Source: Candidatus Solibacter sp. | GTDB lineage: Bacteria > Acidobacteriota > Terriglobia > Bryobacterales > Bryobacteraceae | Assembly (NCBI GenBank): GCA_025361425.1 | Contig: JANYAH010000053.1 | Coordinates: 1-64,000, forward strand | DNA: 64,000 bases | Direction of reading: 5' to 3' | Program-made: the position numbers and the translations under genes | Notes under the pieces: model-generated | Told to the model about the DNA's origin: nothing | Seen by the model: only the letters and a program-made list of their open reading frames with translations | Databases searched by the model: none | In this document: positions 25,175-33,677 of the stretch, piece after piece | How positions within the stretch are numbered: position 1 is the stretch's first letter | Layout: each line of letters starts with the position of its first letter

Positions 25175-25203
25175 GGGTGGCGTCAAGCGGCGGCGGGCTT
25201 GCA

Positions 25204-26373
25204 CTAAGTGGCGGCCGCGGCGAGCGGTTTGCGCAGTTGGAAGAAGAGCAGCGCGGCGGACAACTGGGCCAGGACTCCAAACGCCACCAAAGCGACGAGG
25301 GAGTGGTCGTACAGCCACCCCATCGCAGCGCTACCCAGGAACCATGCCACGCCGTAAACACCGTTGAAGGCGCCAAACGCGCTGCCGCGCTGGTTCATGG
25401 AGACCACTTGGGCTAGCCCCGCGCGCAGCGACGCGTCCTGTGCGCCCAGTCCCGTGGCCCAGCAGGCGACACCGACAATGGCGCCGATCTGGCCGCCGAG
25501 GAAGCCAAGCGGCAGGGCCAGCAGCGACACCAGAATTCCGCAGGTGAGGACCGGGAGGCCGTAGCGGTCAAACAGCCGACCGAAAACCAGGGCGGTGATT
25601 CCGTTGACGGCCATCGCGCCGGAATATAACAGCGGAATCATGGCGGGCTTGGCTAGGCCGGTCTTTTGGAAGTGATACCCAAGCAACGGAAAATCCACGA
25701 AGCCACAGGCGAGCAACGCGGCGGCGGCAACGTAGATCCAGAAGAAGTGCGGCAGCGCTTGGGGAGCTTTCGGCGCCGGGGGAATACCGCGCGCGGGGTA
25801 GGCGGCACGCGCCGTGAAGAGCGCGATGAGAGCCAGAATGGCGGGGATGCCGAGGCGCAGAAAGGCAGGGCCGAATTGGTTGGATCGGGCTACCGCCACC
25901 GCCATCAGGAGCGGGCCCAGCATCGCGCCGGCCTGGTCCAACGCGGCGTGCAGACCGAATCCCCAGCCGTGGCCGACTACACTGGTGGCCTCCGAGAGGA
26001 GGACGTCGCGTGCCGGTCCGCGCAGGGCCTTCCCGGTACGCTCGGCGACCACGAGGAGCGCGGCCATCTGCCAGTTGCCGGCGAAGGCGAGCAGGGGCAC
26101 GGCGATCAGATTCATTGCGTATCCGCAAATGGCGATGGTCCAATACGCGTGAGTACGGTCGGCAAAACGGCCGGAGAAGAAGCGCAGACTGGCGGCCAGC
26201 ATCTCACCCAATCCCGCGATGAGCCCCACCTGGGTGGCGCTGGCGCCCAGAGCTTGCAGGAATGGGCCAATGATGCTGCGCGCGCCTTCGTACGTCATGT
26301 CAGCGAAAAAGCTGACCACTCCCAGGCAGACAATAAACCGGATTGCCGAAGTGCGCTGCTTCCGCGGACGCAT
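25204..26373 (-). CDS. MFS transporter
   Basis: A 389-residue major facilitator with about 12 hydrophobic helices. SVVFSFF-type helices alternate with short loops, and the A-motif-like segment GRFADRTHAYW between helices 2 and 3 (SGRFADR) is clear. Substrate is unknown: similar acidobacterial carriers are annotated only as MFS. The gene is separated from the NO reductase gene by a perfect hairpin, so it probably has its own transcript. Convergent with the DHDPS-family gene. Confidence 0.82.
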   Translation of the reverse strand: MRPRKQRTSAIRFIVCLGVVSFFADMTYEGARSIIGPFLQALGASATQVGLIAGLGEMLAASLRFFSGRFADRTHAYWTIAICGYAMNLIAVPLLAFAGNWQMAALLVVAERTGKALRGPARDVLLSEATSVVGHGWGFGLHAALDQAGAMLGPLLMAVAVARSNQFGPAFLRLGIPAILALIALFTARAAYPARGIPPAPKAPQALPHFFWIYVAAAALLACGFVDFPLLGYHFQKTGLAKPAMIPLLYSGAMAVNGITALVFGRLFDRYGLPVLTCGILVSLLALPLGFLGGQIGAIVGVACWATGLGAQDASLRAGLAQVVSMNQRGSAFGAFNGVYGVAWFLGSAAMGWLYDHSLVALVAFGVLAQLSAALLFFQLRKPLAAAAT

Positions 26374-26440
26374 GGAGTCTGTACGATACCACTTCGTTGA
26401 CGAGCCGCAGTTGGAATCCCGCTGGTCCCAAGACGAGTGT

Positions 26441-26471
26441 CACCCGGCAGCGCAGGGTGCGCTGCCGGGTG
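26441..26471 (-). terminator. Stem-loop after the NO reductase gene
   Basis: A perfect 13-base-pair stem with a five-base loop lies nine bases downstream of the nitric oxide reductase stop (minus strand). No T-run follows, so it may stabilise the 3' end or act with Rho. Confidence 0.55.
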
Positions 26472-26479
26472 TGGTTGCG

Positions 26480-28735
26480 TCAGACCCGCGTCAGCACGTT
26501 CGGGAAGGTCTCCGCTTTCTCCGCACCGGCTTTGTTGCCGGTTCGCGTGGTGAAGACGAAAGCCACCAGAACCAGCGCGCCAAGGGCGAAGAGGGTGTCG
26601 CCGGGGGCGCGCATCCAGCGTAGATTCTGCATGAGGGGCGTTCCCAGGAACTCCGAGCTGCGGGCGTACCAATAGCCCTGATCCACGCATGCCCACGTCT
26701 GCATGAGTCCCACCGGCAACAAGCTGCCGACGCACATGGCAAACAGGCCGACGTTCATCGCCCAGAAAGAGAATTTGAGCCAACTCTCGCGCCAGATGGC
26801 GTGCGGCCCCATGGCGCGCAGGCAAACCAGCATGAGCCCCATGCCCAGCATTCCGTAGACGCCGAACAGCGCGGCGTGGCCGTGCAGCGGCGTGGTGTTC
26901 AGCCCTTGCATGAAGTAGAGAGCGATGGGCGGGTTGATCATGAAACCAAACAGCCCGGCGCCCACCATGTTCCAGAACGCGACGGCGACGAAGAAGTAGA
27001 TGGGCCACCTGTAGCGTGCCGCCCATACCGTCAGCTTGCCGCGCCGCAAATCATCAAGAGCGGAGTAGGCGACAAAGGTCAGGGGCACTACTTCGAGCGC
27101 GCTGAAGACCGAACCCCACGCCAACGCCACGGTCGGAGTTCCGGAGAAATACAGGTGGTGGCAGGTGCCGATGATGCCGCCGGCCAGAAAGATAGTGGCC
27201 GAGAGCAAGGCGGCTTTGGCGGCGAAATCCGGACGGATGAGCTTGAGCCGCGTGAAGAAGAACGCGATGACGGTGGTGGCGAACACCTCGAAGAAGCCTT
27301 CCACCCAGAGGTGAACGACCCACCAGCGCCAGTACTCGACAATCGAAAGGTGGGTATGCTGTCCCCAGGTCAATCCGGCGCCATAGAAGAGGCCAATGGC
27401 TCCGGCGGAGAGCACGAAGAGCCACAGCAGGTGGCGTTGTTCGCCGGCGGTTTTTAGCGCGGGACGAATGGCGCGCACCACCAGGAATAGCCAGATGAGG
27501 AGTCCGGCGAACAGCAGAATCTGCCACATGCGGCCCAGATCCACGTATTCATAACCTTGGTGGCCCCAGAGAAACGCGTTGGAATCGCTCAGCCGGTTCA
27601 TGATGCTGAGCCACTGGCCGGTCATGGAACCGGCGACCACGAGCAGCAGCGCACCGAAGAGCACATTCACACCGAGGCGCTGATATTTGGGTTCATGGCC
27701 GCTGACAAGAGGGCCGATGAAGAGGCCCGCGGCCAGCCACGCCGTAGCGATCCAGAAGATTCCCAACTGCACATGCCAGGTGCGCGTCACGCTATAGGGC
27801 AGCCATTTGGCGAGCTTGATGCCGTAGAATCCGCCACCTTCCACGCCGTAGTGAGCGGTCACGATGCCCACCAGAATCTGCACCAGAATGAGCAGCGACA
27901 CCACCCAGAAATATTTGATAGTGGCGCGCTGCGAGGGAGTTGCCACCCACTTGCCCAGGGGGTCCTCGGTGGGTAGTGTGCCATGCTCCACTTCCCGATT
28001 TTGCGATGCGTACCACCAACTCAAGCCGCAAATCCCGGCCAGCAGCATGATGATGCTGACGCCGGTCCACATGACGCCCTCGCCGGTGGGGCGATTGCCT
28101 ACCAGCGGCTCATGAGGCCAGTTGTTGGTATAAGAGATGACGTCGTTCGGCCTTCTGGTTACGGCTGACCACGAGGTCCAGAACATGAAGGCCGCAAAAC
28201 TCCGCATGCGTTGCGGAGTGCTGACGCTGCCCGCGGGGATGGCATACGCGTCGTGCCCCTTCATGAAGACGTCGGAATAGTGCCTTAGGCAGCTTTCAAA
28301 GGCGCGGGCGCGTGCCGGGTCGATGCGAATGACGCCGGTGGCGGCATCATAGGTGTTGGTGCGGAAGAGTTCTTCCAATCGTCCGCGAAGCTTGGCTTTG
28401 TCCTCGGCGAGCAGTTGGCCGTAAGGCTTGCCGAAATCCCTGGATGCCCACTCTTCGAGTACGAACATGGCTTCGCGGTGCAGCCAGTCGGCGGTCCAGT
28501 CCGGCGCTACATAGCTGCCATGTCCCCAGATGGAGCCCACCTGCATGCCGCCGAGGGACTGCCAGACGTTCTGGCCGCGGCCGATCTCGCCGCTCGCGAT
28601 GACCACGCTTCCATCGGTGGCAATCACCTGGTCCGGGATGGGCGGCATCTCCTGATAGATCCTGGTCCCAATCCATCCCAGAATGCTGAAAGAGACAACC
28701 AGGACGACGGCAAAACTTATCCATAATTTCTTCAT
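26480..28735 (-). CDS. norZ: Quinol-dependent nitric oxide reductase, NorZ/qNOR
   Basis: A 751-residue single-subunit nitric oxide reductase of the heme-copper oxidase superfamily, which reduces NO to N2O with electrons from quinol. An N-terminal periplasmic region with WQSLGGMQVGSIWGHGSYVAPDW follows the first helix, and lack of a CxxCH heme-c motif distinguishes it from the cytochrome-c-dependent cNOR. The core has 12 or more helices with heme ligand histidines in WGHQGYEYVD, QHTHLSIVEYWRWWVVHLWV, WVEGFFEVF (with the conserved glutamate) and CHHLYFSG. The gene is monocistronic. A perfect palindrome lies 66 bases upstream. It likely serves denitrification or NO detoxification. Confidence 0.94.
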   Translation of the reverse strand: MKKLWISFAVVLVVSFSILGWIGTRIYQEMPPIPDQVIATDGSVVIASGEIGRGQNVWQSLGGMQVGSIWGHGSYVAPDWTADWLHREAMFVLEEWASRDFGKPYGQLLAEDKAKLRGRLEELFRTNTYDAATGVIRIDPARARAFESCLRHYSDVFMKGHDAYAIPAGSVSTPQRMRSFAAFMFWTSWSAVTRRPNDVISYTNNWPHEPLVGNRPTGEGVMWTGVSIIMLLAGICGLSWWYASQNREVEHGTLPTEDPLGKWVATPSQRATIKYFWVVSLLILVQILVGIVTAHYGVEGGGFYGIKLAKWLPYSVTRTWHVQLGIFWIATAWLAAGLFIGPLVSGHEPKYQRLGVNVLFGALLLVVAGSMTGQWLSIMNRLSDSNAFLWGHQGYEYVDLGRMWQILLFAGLLIWLFLVVRAIRPALKTAGEQRHLLWLFVLSAGAIGLFYGAGLTWGQHTHLSIVEYWRWWVVHLWVEGFFEVFATTVIAFFFTRLKLIRPDFAAKAALLSATIFLAGGIIGTCHHLYFSGTPTVALAWGSVFSALEVVPLTFVAYSALDDLRRGKLTVWAARYRWPIYFFVAVAFWNMVGAGLFGFMINPPIALYFMQGLNTTPLHGHAALFGVYGMLGMGLMLVCLRAMGPHAIWRESWLKFSFWAMNVGLFAMCVGSLLPVGLMQTWACVDQGYWYARSSEFLGTPLMQNLRWMRAPGDTLFALGALVLVAFVFTTRTGNKAGAEKAETFPNVLTRV

Positions 28736-29034
28736 GAAAAGTTCCTCTTAAGTGGCTTATAGCCAAGTATAGAGGCTAGCAACGGGCTGGAGGATGGGCA
28801 GTGACCGAAGTCACACGGCTGACGGGAAGCCTTTATCGGCGCCAGCGGATTGCGGGAGCGCTCGACCGGCGGACGCAACCACCTAAGACCGCTTACTCCC
28901 GCGCATCGATCCAGCCCGCTGTGCACCTGCGGAGGCTTTGTTCAGGCGGTTGAGATGTGGTTTAATTCCCGTAGGCCGCCGTCAGGCGCAGGGGCTTTTT
29001 TGCACGCGGAGATTCAACGATAGGAGGCTATGCA
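28736..29034. other. Divergent region between qNOR and an unknown membrane protein
   Basis: About 300 bases holding the qNOR palindrome. The rest shows no gene, repeat or RNA I can support. Confidence 0.4.
28801..28814 (-). promoter_or_regulatory. CRP/FNR-type palindrome upstream of the NO reductase gene
   Basis: GTGAC-CGAA-GTCAC is a perfect 5-4-5 dyad 66-79 bases before the qNOR start. It resembles operators of CRP/FNR-superfamily NO or redox sensors (DNR, NnrR, HcpR), although the usual TTGAT or TTGAC half-sites differ in the outer base. The distance suits an activator site near -41. The regulator is not in the window. Confidence 0.5.
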
Positions 29035-29520
29035 ATGGACACATTTTGGTCGGCGGTAATGGGTGCTGGGGGAACAATAACCGCGGCGGTGATCACAGGT
29101 CTATTTGCCAGACAATCATCCGTCCGGAACAGGTCCTACGATAAGGTTACGGGGAGCATAAGCGATCCGCAACCGAATGAAGCGGTTCGACGAACCTTTA
29201 AGTGCTCCGGCGTGGTGACCGGCATGCAACCCGGATTGAGTCTCTGGTTGGCGGTGGAAGTCGGCGACCTTGTGTGGCCGAAGGAAAGCAAGGTGACGCC
29301 TGACCAGGACAACAAGTGGAGCGCAATCGTTTTTGAAGATGGAGCTACTCAAACGTTCGCCGTAGCTCTCTTTGTCGCAGACTCCAAGGTGGATAGACGC
29401 ATCGGGAAGTGGTTGGAAGCCGGCCGCAGCAGCGGAACCTACTCGGTGTTGAGGGGTATTCCGGGAGCGCGACGCATCGCGCGGGTTGACGGCCTGCGCC
29501 TGAACCTGGGGATTTCGTAA
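29035..29520 (+). CDS. Unknown membrane-anchored protein with beta-rich domain
   Basis: A 161-residue protein I do not recognise. The N-terminus (residues 3-24, FWSAVMGAGGTITAAVITGL) is one hydrophobic helix, likely a signal anchor, with the rest cytoplasmic or periplasmic. After a short basic linker (RNRSYDK) residues about 45-160 contain alternating beta strands with LSLWLAVEVGDLVWPKE, KWSAIVFEDGATQTFAVALFV and a terminal RRIARVDGLRLNLG. The order of a single helix plus a beta-sandwich resembles small proteins accompanying prokaryotic conflict or signalling modules, but no such module is adjacent. It stands alone between qNOR and gatB. A ribosome binding site (GGAGG at about 29025) is good. 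Confidence 0.6.
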   Translation: MDTFWSAVMGAGGTITAAVITGLFARQSSVRNRSYDKVTGSISDPQPNEAVRRTFKCSGVVTGMQPGLSLWLAVEVGDLVWPKESKVTPDQDNKWSAIVFEDGATQTFAVALFVADSKVDRRIGKWLEAGRSSGTYSVLRGIPGARRIARVDGLRLNLGIS

Positions 29521-29572
29521 AAGCCACTCACTCGCCGAACTGGCCCTGTGGCTCGCCTGCTTGTAACATGCA

Positions 29573-31051
29573 TCACCCCAATTTCTGTTTGAACAGATCC
29601 GTCACCACGGCCACATTGGCCTGGCCGCGCGTGGCTTTCATGGCCTGGCCCACCAGGAAATTGATCACCGTGGTTTTGCCGCCCTGGTACTGCTCCACCT
29701 GCTTGGAATTGGCGGCAATCACGTCCGCGATGATTTTCTCCAGCGCTCCCGTGTCGGAGATCTGCTTCAAGCCTTCCCGTTCCACGATGACGTCCGCGGG
29801 CTCGCCAGTGGAAAACATTTTCGGAAAAATCTGCTTGGCGAGTTTGCCGGAGAGTTTGTCGCTCGCGATCAGCTTGACCAGTTGCCCCAGATTTTGCGCG
29901 CTGACCGGCGACTCGGCGATCTCCCGGCCCTCGGCCTTCAGCATGGCCATCAGGTCACCCATGACCCAATTAACGGCCATCTTGGGATTGCCGGAAACCC
30001 GGGCGACGGTCTCAAAATACTCGGCTGTGGCGCGGGTGGCGGTGAGCACCCCGGCGTCGTATTCGGAGAGTCCGAATTCGCCAGTGAAGCGCGCCCGCTT
30101 GGGCGCGGGCAGTTCCGGCATGGAGGCGCGGACTTCGCCCAGCCACTTTTCGCCGATGCGCAGGGGCACCAGATCGGGCTCGGGGAAATAGCGGTAGTCG
30201 TGCGCGTCTTCCTTGCTGCGCATACTGACGGTCTGGTCCAGGTCTGGGTTGTAGAGGCGCGTCTCCTGCACCACGCGCCCGCCGCTCTCAAGCAGTGCCA
30301 CTTGACGGGCGACCTCAAACTCGATGGCCTGCTTGAGGAAGCGGAACGAGTTCAGGTTCTTGACCTCGGCGCGGGTACCGAAGGGCTCCGTGCCCTTGAG
30401 CCGCACGCTGACGTTGGCGTCGCAGCGCAGATGACCCTTCTCCATATCGCAGGTGGAGACTTCGATGAACTGGATGACCTGCTTCACCTCCATCAGGTAG
30501 GCGTGCGCTTCGTCGGCGCTGCGCATATCGGGTTCGCTGACGATTTCAATGAGCGGCGTGCCGCTGCGGTTCAGATCGACATAGGAGAAGCGGTCCGAAT
30601 CCTTGAAGCCATCGTGAACGCTCTTGCCGGCGTCGTCTTCCATGTGAACGCGGGTGACGCCGATACGCTTGGGGACGCCGTCCACCACGATATCGACGAA
30701 GCCATGCTCGGCCACCGGCTGGTCATACTGTGAAATCTGGTAGCCCTTCGGCAGATCGGGGTAGAAGTAGTTTTTGCGCGCGAATCGCGAGAGCGGACGC
30801 ACCTGGCAGTTCAAGGCGAGCGCGCCCTTAATGGCCAGTTCCACGGCCTCGCGGCTAAGCACCGGCAGCGCGCCGGGAAGGCCGAGGCAGACCGGACACA
30901 CGTTGGTGTTGGGCGGCGCGCCGAAGCTGGTGGGGCAGCCGCAGAATATCTTGGTGGCCGTGGCCAGTTGCACGTGCACTTCGAGCCCGATTACGGGCTG
31001 GTAGCGCGCGATCATCTCAGGCGTAGCCGCGGCGATTGCGGAAGAAGACAT
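29573..31051 (-). CDS. gatB: Aspartyl/glutamyl-tRNA amidotransferase subunit B
   Basis: A 492-residue GatB, the kinase/tRNA-binding subunit of the GatCAB amidotransferase that converts Glu-tRNA(Gln) and Asp-tRNA(Asn) to the amidated forms. The N-terminal GLEVHVQLATATKIFCGC and NVCPVCLGLPGALP hold the zinc cysteines. DLNRSGTPLIEIVSEPD is the family signature, and HLRCDANVSVR and SRKEDAHDYRYFPEPDLVP follow. The C-terminal GatB-YqeY tail (about 350-492) ends in NFLVGQAMKATRGQAN. GatA and GatC are not in the window. The start is at the ATG of MSSSAIAAATP, with GGAGGG upstream. Confidence 0.96.
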   Translation of the reverse strand: MSSSAIAAATPEMIARYQPVIGLEVHVQLATATKIFCGCPTSFGAPPNTNVCPVCLGLPGALPVLSREAVELAIKGALALNCQVRPLSRFARKNYFYPDLPKGYQISQYDQPVAEHGFVDIVVDGVPKRIGVTRVHMEDDAGKSVHDGFKDSDRFSYVDLNRSGTPLIEIVSEPDMRSADEAHAYLMEVKQVIQFIEVSTCDMEKGHLRCDANVSVRLKGTEPFGTRAEVKNLNSFRFLKQAIEFEVARQVALLESGGRVVQETRLYNPDLDQTVSMRSKEDAHDYRYFPEPDLVPLRIGEKWLGEVRASMPELPAPKRARFTGEFGLSEYDAGVLTATRATAEYFETVARVSGNPKMAVNWVMGDLMAMLKAEGREIAESPVSAQNLGQLVKLIASDKLSGKLAKQIFPKMFSTGEPADVIVEREGLKQISDTGALEKIIADVIAANSKQVEQYQGGKTTVINFLVGQAMKATRGQANVAVVTDLFKQKLG

Positions 31052-31114
31052 GGTGTCCCTCCATTATAGTTACTGCTTGAGGCGGGCTCGCCCGGGTGTT
31101 CGAAGGATGAGATT

Positions 31115-31162
31115 CAACGCAGAGACGCAGAGGGCGCAGAGGAAAGCGCAGAGAAAACACGG
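31115..31162 (+). repeat. CGCAGAG-type dispersed repeat, copy 1
   Basis: Iterated CGCAGAG units (CAACGCAGAGACGCAGAGG, then GCGCAGAGG, then GCGCAGAGAAAA) in the gap downstream of the lipoprotein gene and upstream of gatB. The same pattern occurs in reverse at 48609-48655. Such repeats are known from many bacterial genomes but their role is not established. Confidence 0.65.
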
Positions 31163-31256
31163 AGAGAGAATGCGAGACTTCGGCTGAAGGGGAGAAGGTC
31201 AACGGCAAAAGGAGCGGAAGACGCGGAAAAAGCGGGCGAGCCGCGATGCGGTCCGT

Positions 31257-31661
31257 TTACTGCCTGGCGGGGAACTTCTTCTCTAGCGCGCGGACGAATT
31301 CGTGCAGCGCTTTCCGGTCCGCGGTTTGCCACTGGATGAGGACGAAGAAGCGGCCGTTATAGAAGAAGACGGTGTCGGGAGCCGGCTTCCAGCGCTGCAC
31401 CACATCCAAAGCCACGGCGGACGAGGTCAACTGGTACACGCGCGCGTCGAGCTTCCCGGGACCTTCGTAAGAGGCCGCGCGAGCGCGTTCGATGGCGGCC
31501 GGCGGCACGGGGGCGGGCGCTGAAGAGGGCGGGAGTTCACGGACGGAGGTGCGATGCCAGGCGCCAACAACCTCCGTGAAAATATCGGGCATGGGAGCGG
31601 GAGCGCGCCGGCACGAAGCGACAGCAAGCGCACATGCCAGGAGAAATCGGGGCCGCGGCAT
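31257..31661 (-). CDS. Small putative lipoprotein
   Basis: A 134-residue protein with a short signal and lipobox-like LAVASC (Cys at residue 17), so it is probably a lipoprotein. The mature part is Pro/Ala-rich at first, then has a folded region with RVYQLTSSAVALDVVQRW and TVFFYNGRFFVLIQW, a pattern of alternating strands. No family recognised. It is divergent from the small membrane protein at 31687, sharing a short promoter region. Confidence 0.62.
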   Translation of the reverse strand: MPRPRFLLACALAVASCRRAPAPMPDIFTEVVGAWHRTSVRELPPSSAPAPVPPAAIERARAASYEGPGKLDARVYQLTSSAVALDVVQRWKPAPDTVFFYNGRFFVLIQWQTADRKALHEFVRALEKKFPARQ

Positions 31662-31686
31662 CAGTCACGATGCTACCATCTGGGTT

Positions 31687-31833
31687 ATGGCAAAGTTCAG
31701 GCCCGTCCGGGCGAATGCCAAAAAAACTACGCGCCCGCAAGGCGCGGCCGGCTGCGTCATCCTGATCCTGCTGATCATGGTTGGCGTGATGGTATTTCTC
31801 TACTTGGTGATGAAAAGTAATGCGAACGGATAA
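31687..31833 (+). CDS. Very small single-helix membrane protein
   Basis: A 48-residue protein: basic N-terminus (residues 3-18), then one transmembrane helix ([19 protein letters not shown], residues about 23-41) and a short tail. The ATG start has weak upstream support. The gene overlaps the start of rph by 14 bases, so the two are translationally coupled. Function unknown; a small-protein call, but the overlap and frame make it credible. Confidence 0.6.
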   Translation: MAKFRPVRANAKKTTRPQGAAGCVILILLIMVGVMVFLYLVMKSNANG

Positions 31834-32536
31834 GCGAACAGACGGGCAGTTACGACCCGTCCAAATCACGACCGGTTGCCTCATGACGGCGGAAGGTTCC
31901 GTGTTAATCAAGGTGGGGAACACGCACGTACTGTGCGCCGCCACGGTGGAAGACACGGTGCCACCGTTCCTGCGCAATAGCGGAAAGGGCTGGGTGACGG
32001 CCGAGTATTCGATGCTGCCGCGGGCTACGGCGAAACGCACGCCGCGCGAAGTCACCAAGGGTCGCCCCTCGGGGCGCACCCACGAGATCCAACGCCTGAT
32101 TGGGCGCTCCATGCGGGCGGCGGTGGATATGAGCGCGCTGGGCGAACGTACGGTGATCATCGATTGCGACGTGATCCAGGCGGATGGGGGCACGCGCACG
32201 GCGTCCGTCACCGGAGCTTTCGTGGCGATGGCGATGGCCTTCCGGCAACTTCGCGAGTACGGCGTGCTCAAGAACAACCCCCTGCGCGCATACATCGCGG
32301 CCACCAGCGTGGGACTGGTGGGCGGAGTGCCGATGCTGGACCTCTGCTACGAAGAGGATTCGCAGGCCGACGTGGATATGAACGTGGTGATGACGGGCGA
32401 CGGCCAGTTCGTCGAAGTGCAGGCCACGGCGGAGCACACGCCGTTCGACGACGCCCAGATGGCGCAAATGATGGATTTGGCGCGCATCGGCATCGCGGAG
32501 CTGGTGATCATGCAGAGGGAGATCATCGGCGATTGA
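31820..32536 (+). CDS. rph: Ribonuclease PH
   Basis: A 238-residue 3'-to-5' phosphorolytic exoribonuclease that trims tRNA precursors and some r[16 protein letters not shown] at the start, [20 protein letters not shown] for the substrate and subunit contacts, and [19 protein letters not shown] for phosphate and nucleotide binding are canonical. It forms a hexameric ring. The ATG start is inside the preceding small gene; its stop overlaps the start of rdgB in the sequence ATTGA. The pair rph-rdgB is a widespread conserved order. Confidence 0.97.
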   Translation: MRTDKRTDGQLRPVQITTGCLMTAEGSVLIKVGNTHVLCAATVEDTVPPFLRNSGKGWVTAEYSMLPRATAKRTPREVTKGRPSGRTHEIQRLIGRSMRAAVDMSALGERTVIIDCDVIQADGGTRTASVTGAFVAMAMAFRQLREYGVLKNNPLRAYIAATSVGLVGGVPMLDLCYEEDSQADVDMNVVMTGDGQFVEVQATAEHTPFDDAQMAQMMDLARIGIAELVIMQREIIGD

Positions 32537-33108
32537 CCAAGCTTTACTGCGCCACGGGGAATGCGGGCAAGCTGCGCGAATTCCGCATGGCGGCGGAGAG
32601 CGCGCAGGTGGAGATTGAGCTGCTGCCGGGCTTCAAACAACTGCCTGCGGCTCTGGAAGACGGCGCCACGTTTGAAGAAAACGCGATCAAGAAGGCGCTG
32701 CACTACGCCCCGCATGCCGCCGGCAAACTGTTCGCCGACGATTCCGGCCTGGAGGTGGCAGCGCTCGGCGGCGCGCCCGGCGTGTATTCGGCGCGCTTCT
32801 CCGGCCCGCATGCCACGGACGATGCCAACAACCGCCTGCTGCTCAAAAAACTCCACGGCGCGGCCAACCGGAAGGCGCGGTTCGTGTGCGCCATCGCGCT
32901 GGTGGAGGGCGAGCGCGTGGTGGAGGTTTTCCACGGCGCGGTGGACGGCATGATTCTCGACGAGCCTCGCGGCAGCGGCGGCTTCGGCTACGACCCGCTG
33001 TTCTACTGCCCGGCTTTTGGCTGCACGTTCGGCGAGGCGACGGGAGAGCAGAAGTTTTCGCTGAGCCACCGGGGGCAGGCGGTACGCGCGATGCTGGCGA
33101 GCCTGTAG
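32533..33108 (+). CDS. rdgB: RdgB/HAM1 dITP/XTP pyrophosphatase
   Basis: A 191-residue nucleotide pyrophosphatase that removes deaminated purine triphosphates (dITP, XTP) from the pool. The N-terminal [12 protein letters not shown], the catalytic region [10 protein letters not shown] with [25 protein letters not shown], and [15 protein letters not shown] are family-typical. I start at the TTG at 32533, which overlaps the rph stop by four bases, because the family motif begins immediately after it. No ATG occurs early enough. This TTG start inside a stop codon suggests coupled translation. Confidence 0.94.
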   Translation: MTKLYCATGNAGKLREFRMAAESAQVEIELLPGFKQLPAALEDGATFEENAIKKALHYAPHAAGKLFADDSGLEVAALGGAPGVYSARFSGPHATDDANNRLLLKKLHGAANRKARFVCAIALVEGERVVEVFHGAVDGMILDEPRGSGGFGYDPLFYCPAFGCTFGEATGEQKFSLSHRGQAVRAMLASL

Positions 33109-33112
33109 GGCA

Positions 33113-33589
33113 TCATTTTGACGCGGCGCCGGGCTTCTCTGGCGGGGGCGGCGATGGCGCATCCAGCCTGGCCTTCACCGGGAGCAATACGCGCAGGGTG
33201 AAGAGATTCAGTGCGGCCAGCGTGACGGCCAGCAGGTAGCGGTTCTGCGCCACCGACGCGCCGACGACGCCCATATTCCAGATACTGGCGGCGGCGGCGA
33301 CGCCTTGGACGTGGCTCTCCGATTTCAAAATGGCGCCTCCACCAATGAACCCGATTCCGGCCACCAGGCCCTGGATGATGCGGGATTGGGCGTCGATGCT
33401 CATGTGATCCGATGGCGTGCCGAGCAACACATAGGCACAACTGGCCATCGCCACCACGGGGAACGTGCGCACGCCCACGGTGTGCGCCTCGCGTTCCCGA
33501 TACCATCCCACCGGCAGCGCCAGCACGTAGGCAATGAACAACTTGATGACGTCCTCCAAACCCTGCGGCCAATCGAATGCAAACTGCAT
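33113..33589 (-). CDS. MgtC/SapB family membrane protein
   Basis: A 158-residue membrane protein with about four or five helices. Motifs typical of MgtC/SapB are LPVGWYREREAHTVGVRT, IQGLVAGIGFIGGGAILK and GVAAAASIWNMGVVG. In pathogens the family affects magnesium homeostasis and ATP synthase inhibition, but most environmental members, like this one without the C-terminal soluble domain, are uncharacterised. The gene is convergent with rdgB. An upstream region of 88 bases, shared with the divergent coiled-coil gene, should hold both promoters. Confidence 0.88.
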   Translation of the reverse strand: MQFAFDWPQGLEDVIKLFIAYVLALPVGWYREREAHTVGVRTFPVVAMASCAYVLLGTPSDHMSIDAQSRIIQGLVAGIGFIGGGAILKSESHVQGVAAAASIWNMGVVGASVAQNRYLLAVTLAALNLFTLRVLLPVKARLDAPSPPPPEKPGAASK

Positions 33590-33677
33590 ATGTGGGTTAT
33601 ACCATTGGTAGGGAGGCGGCGGTAACCCCCGCCGATTGCTCTTCCCACCCTAAGACATTTTCTGTACATTATGTTAT

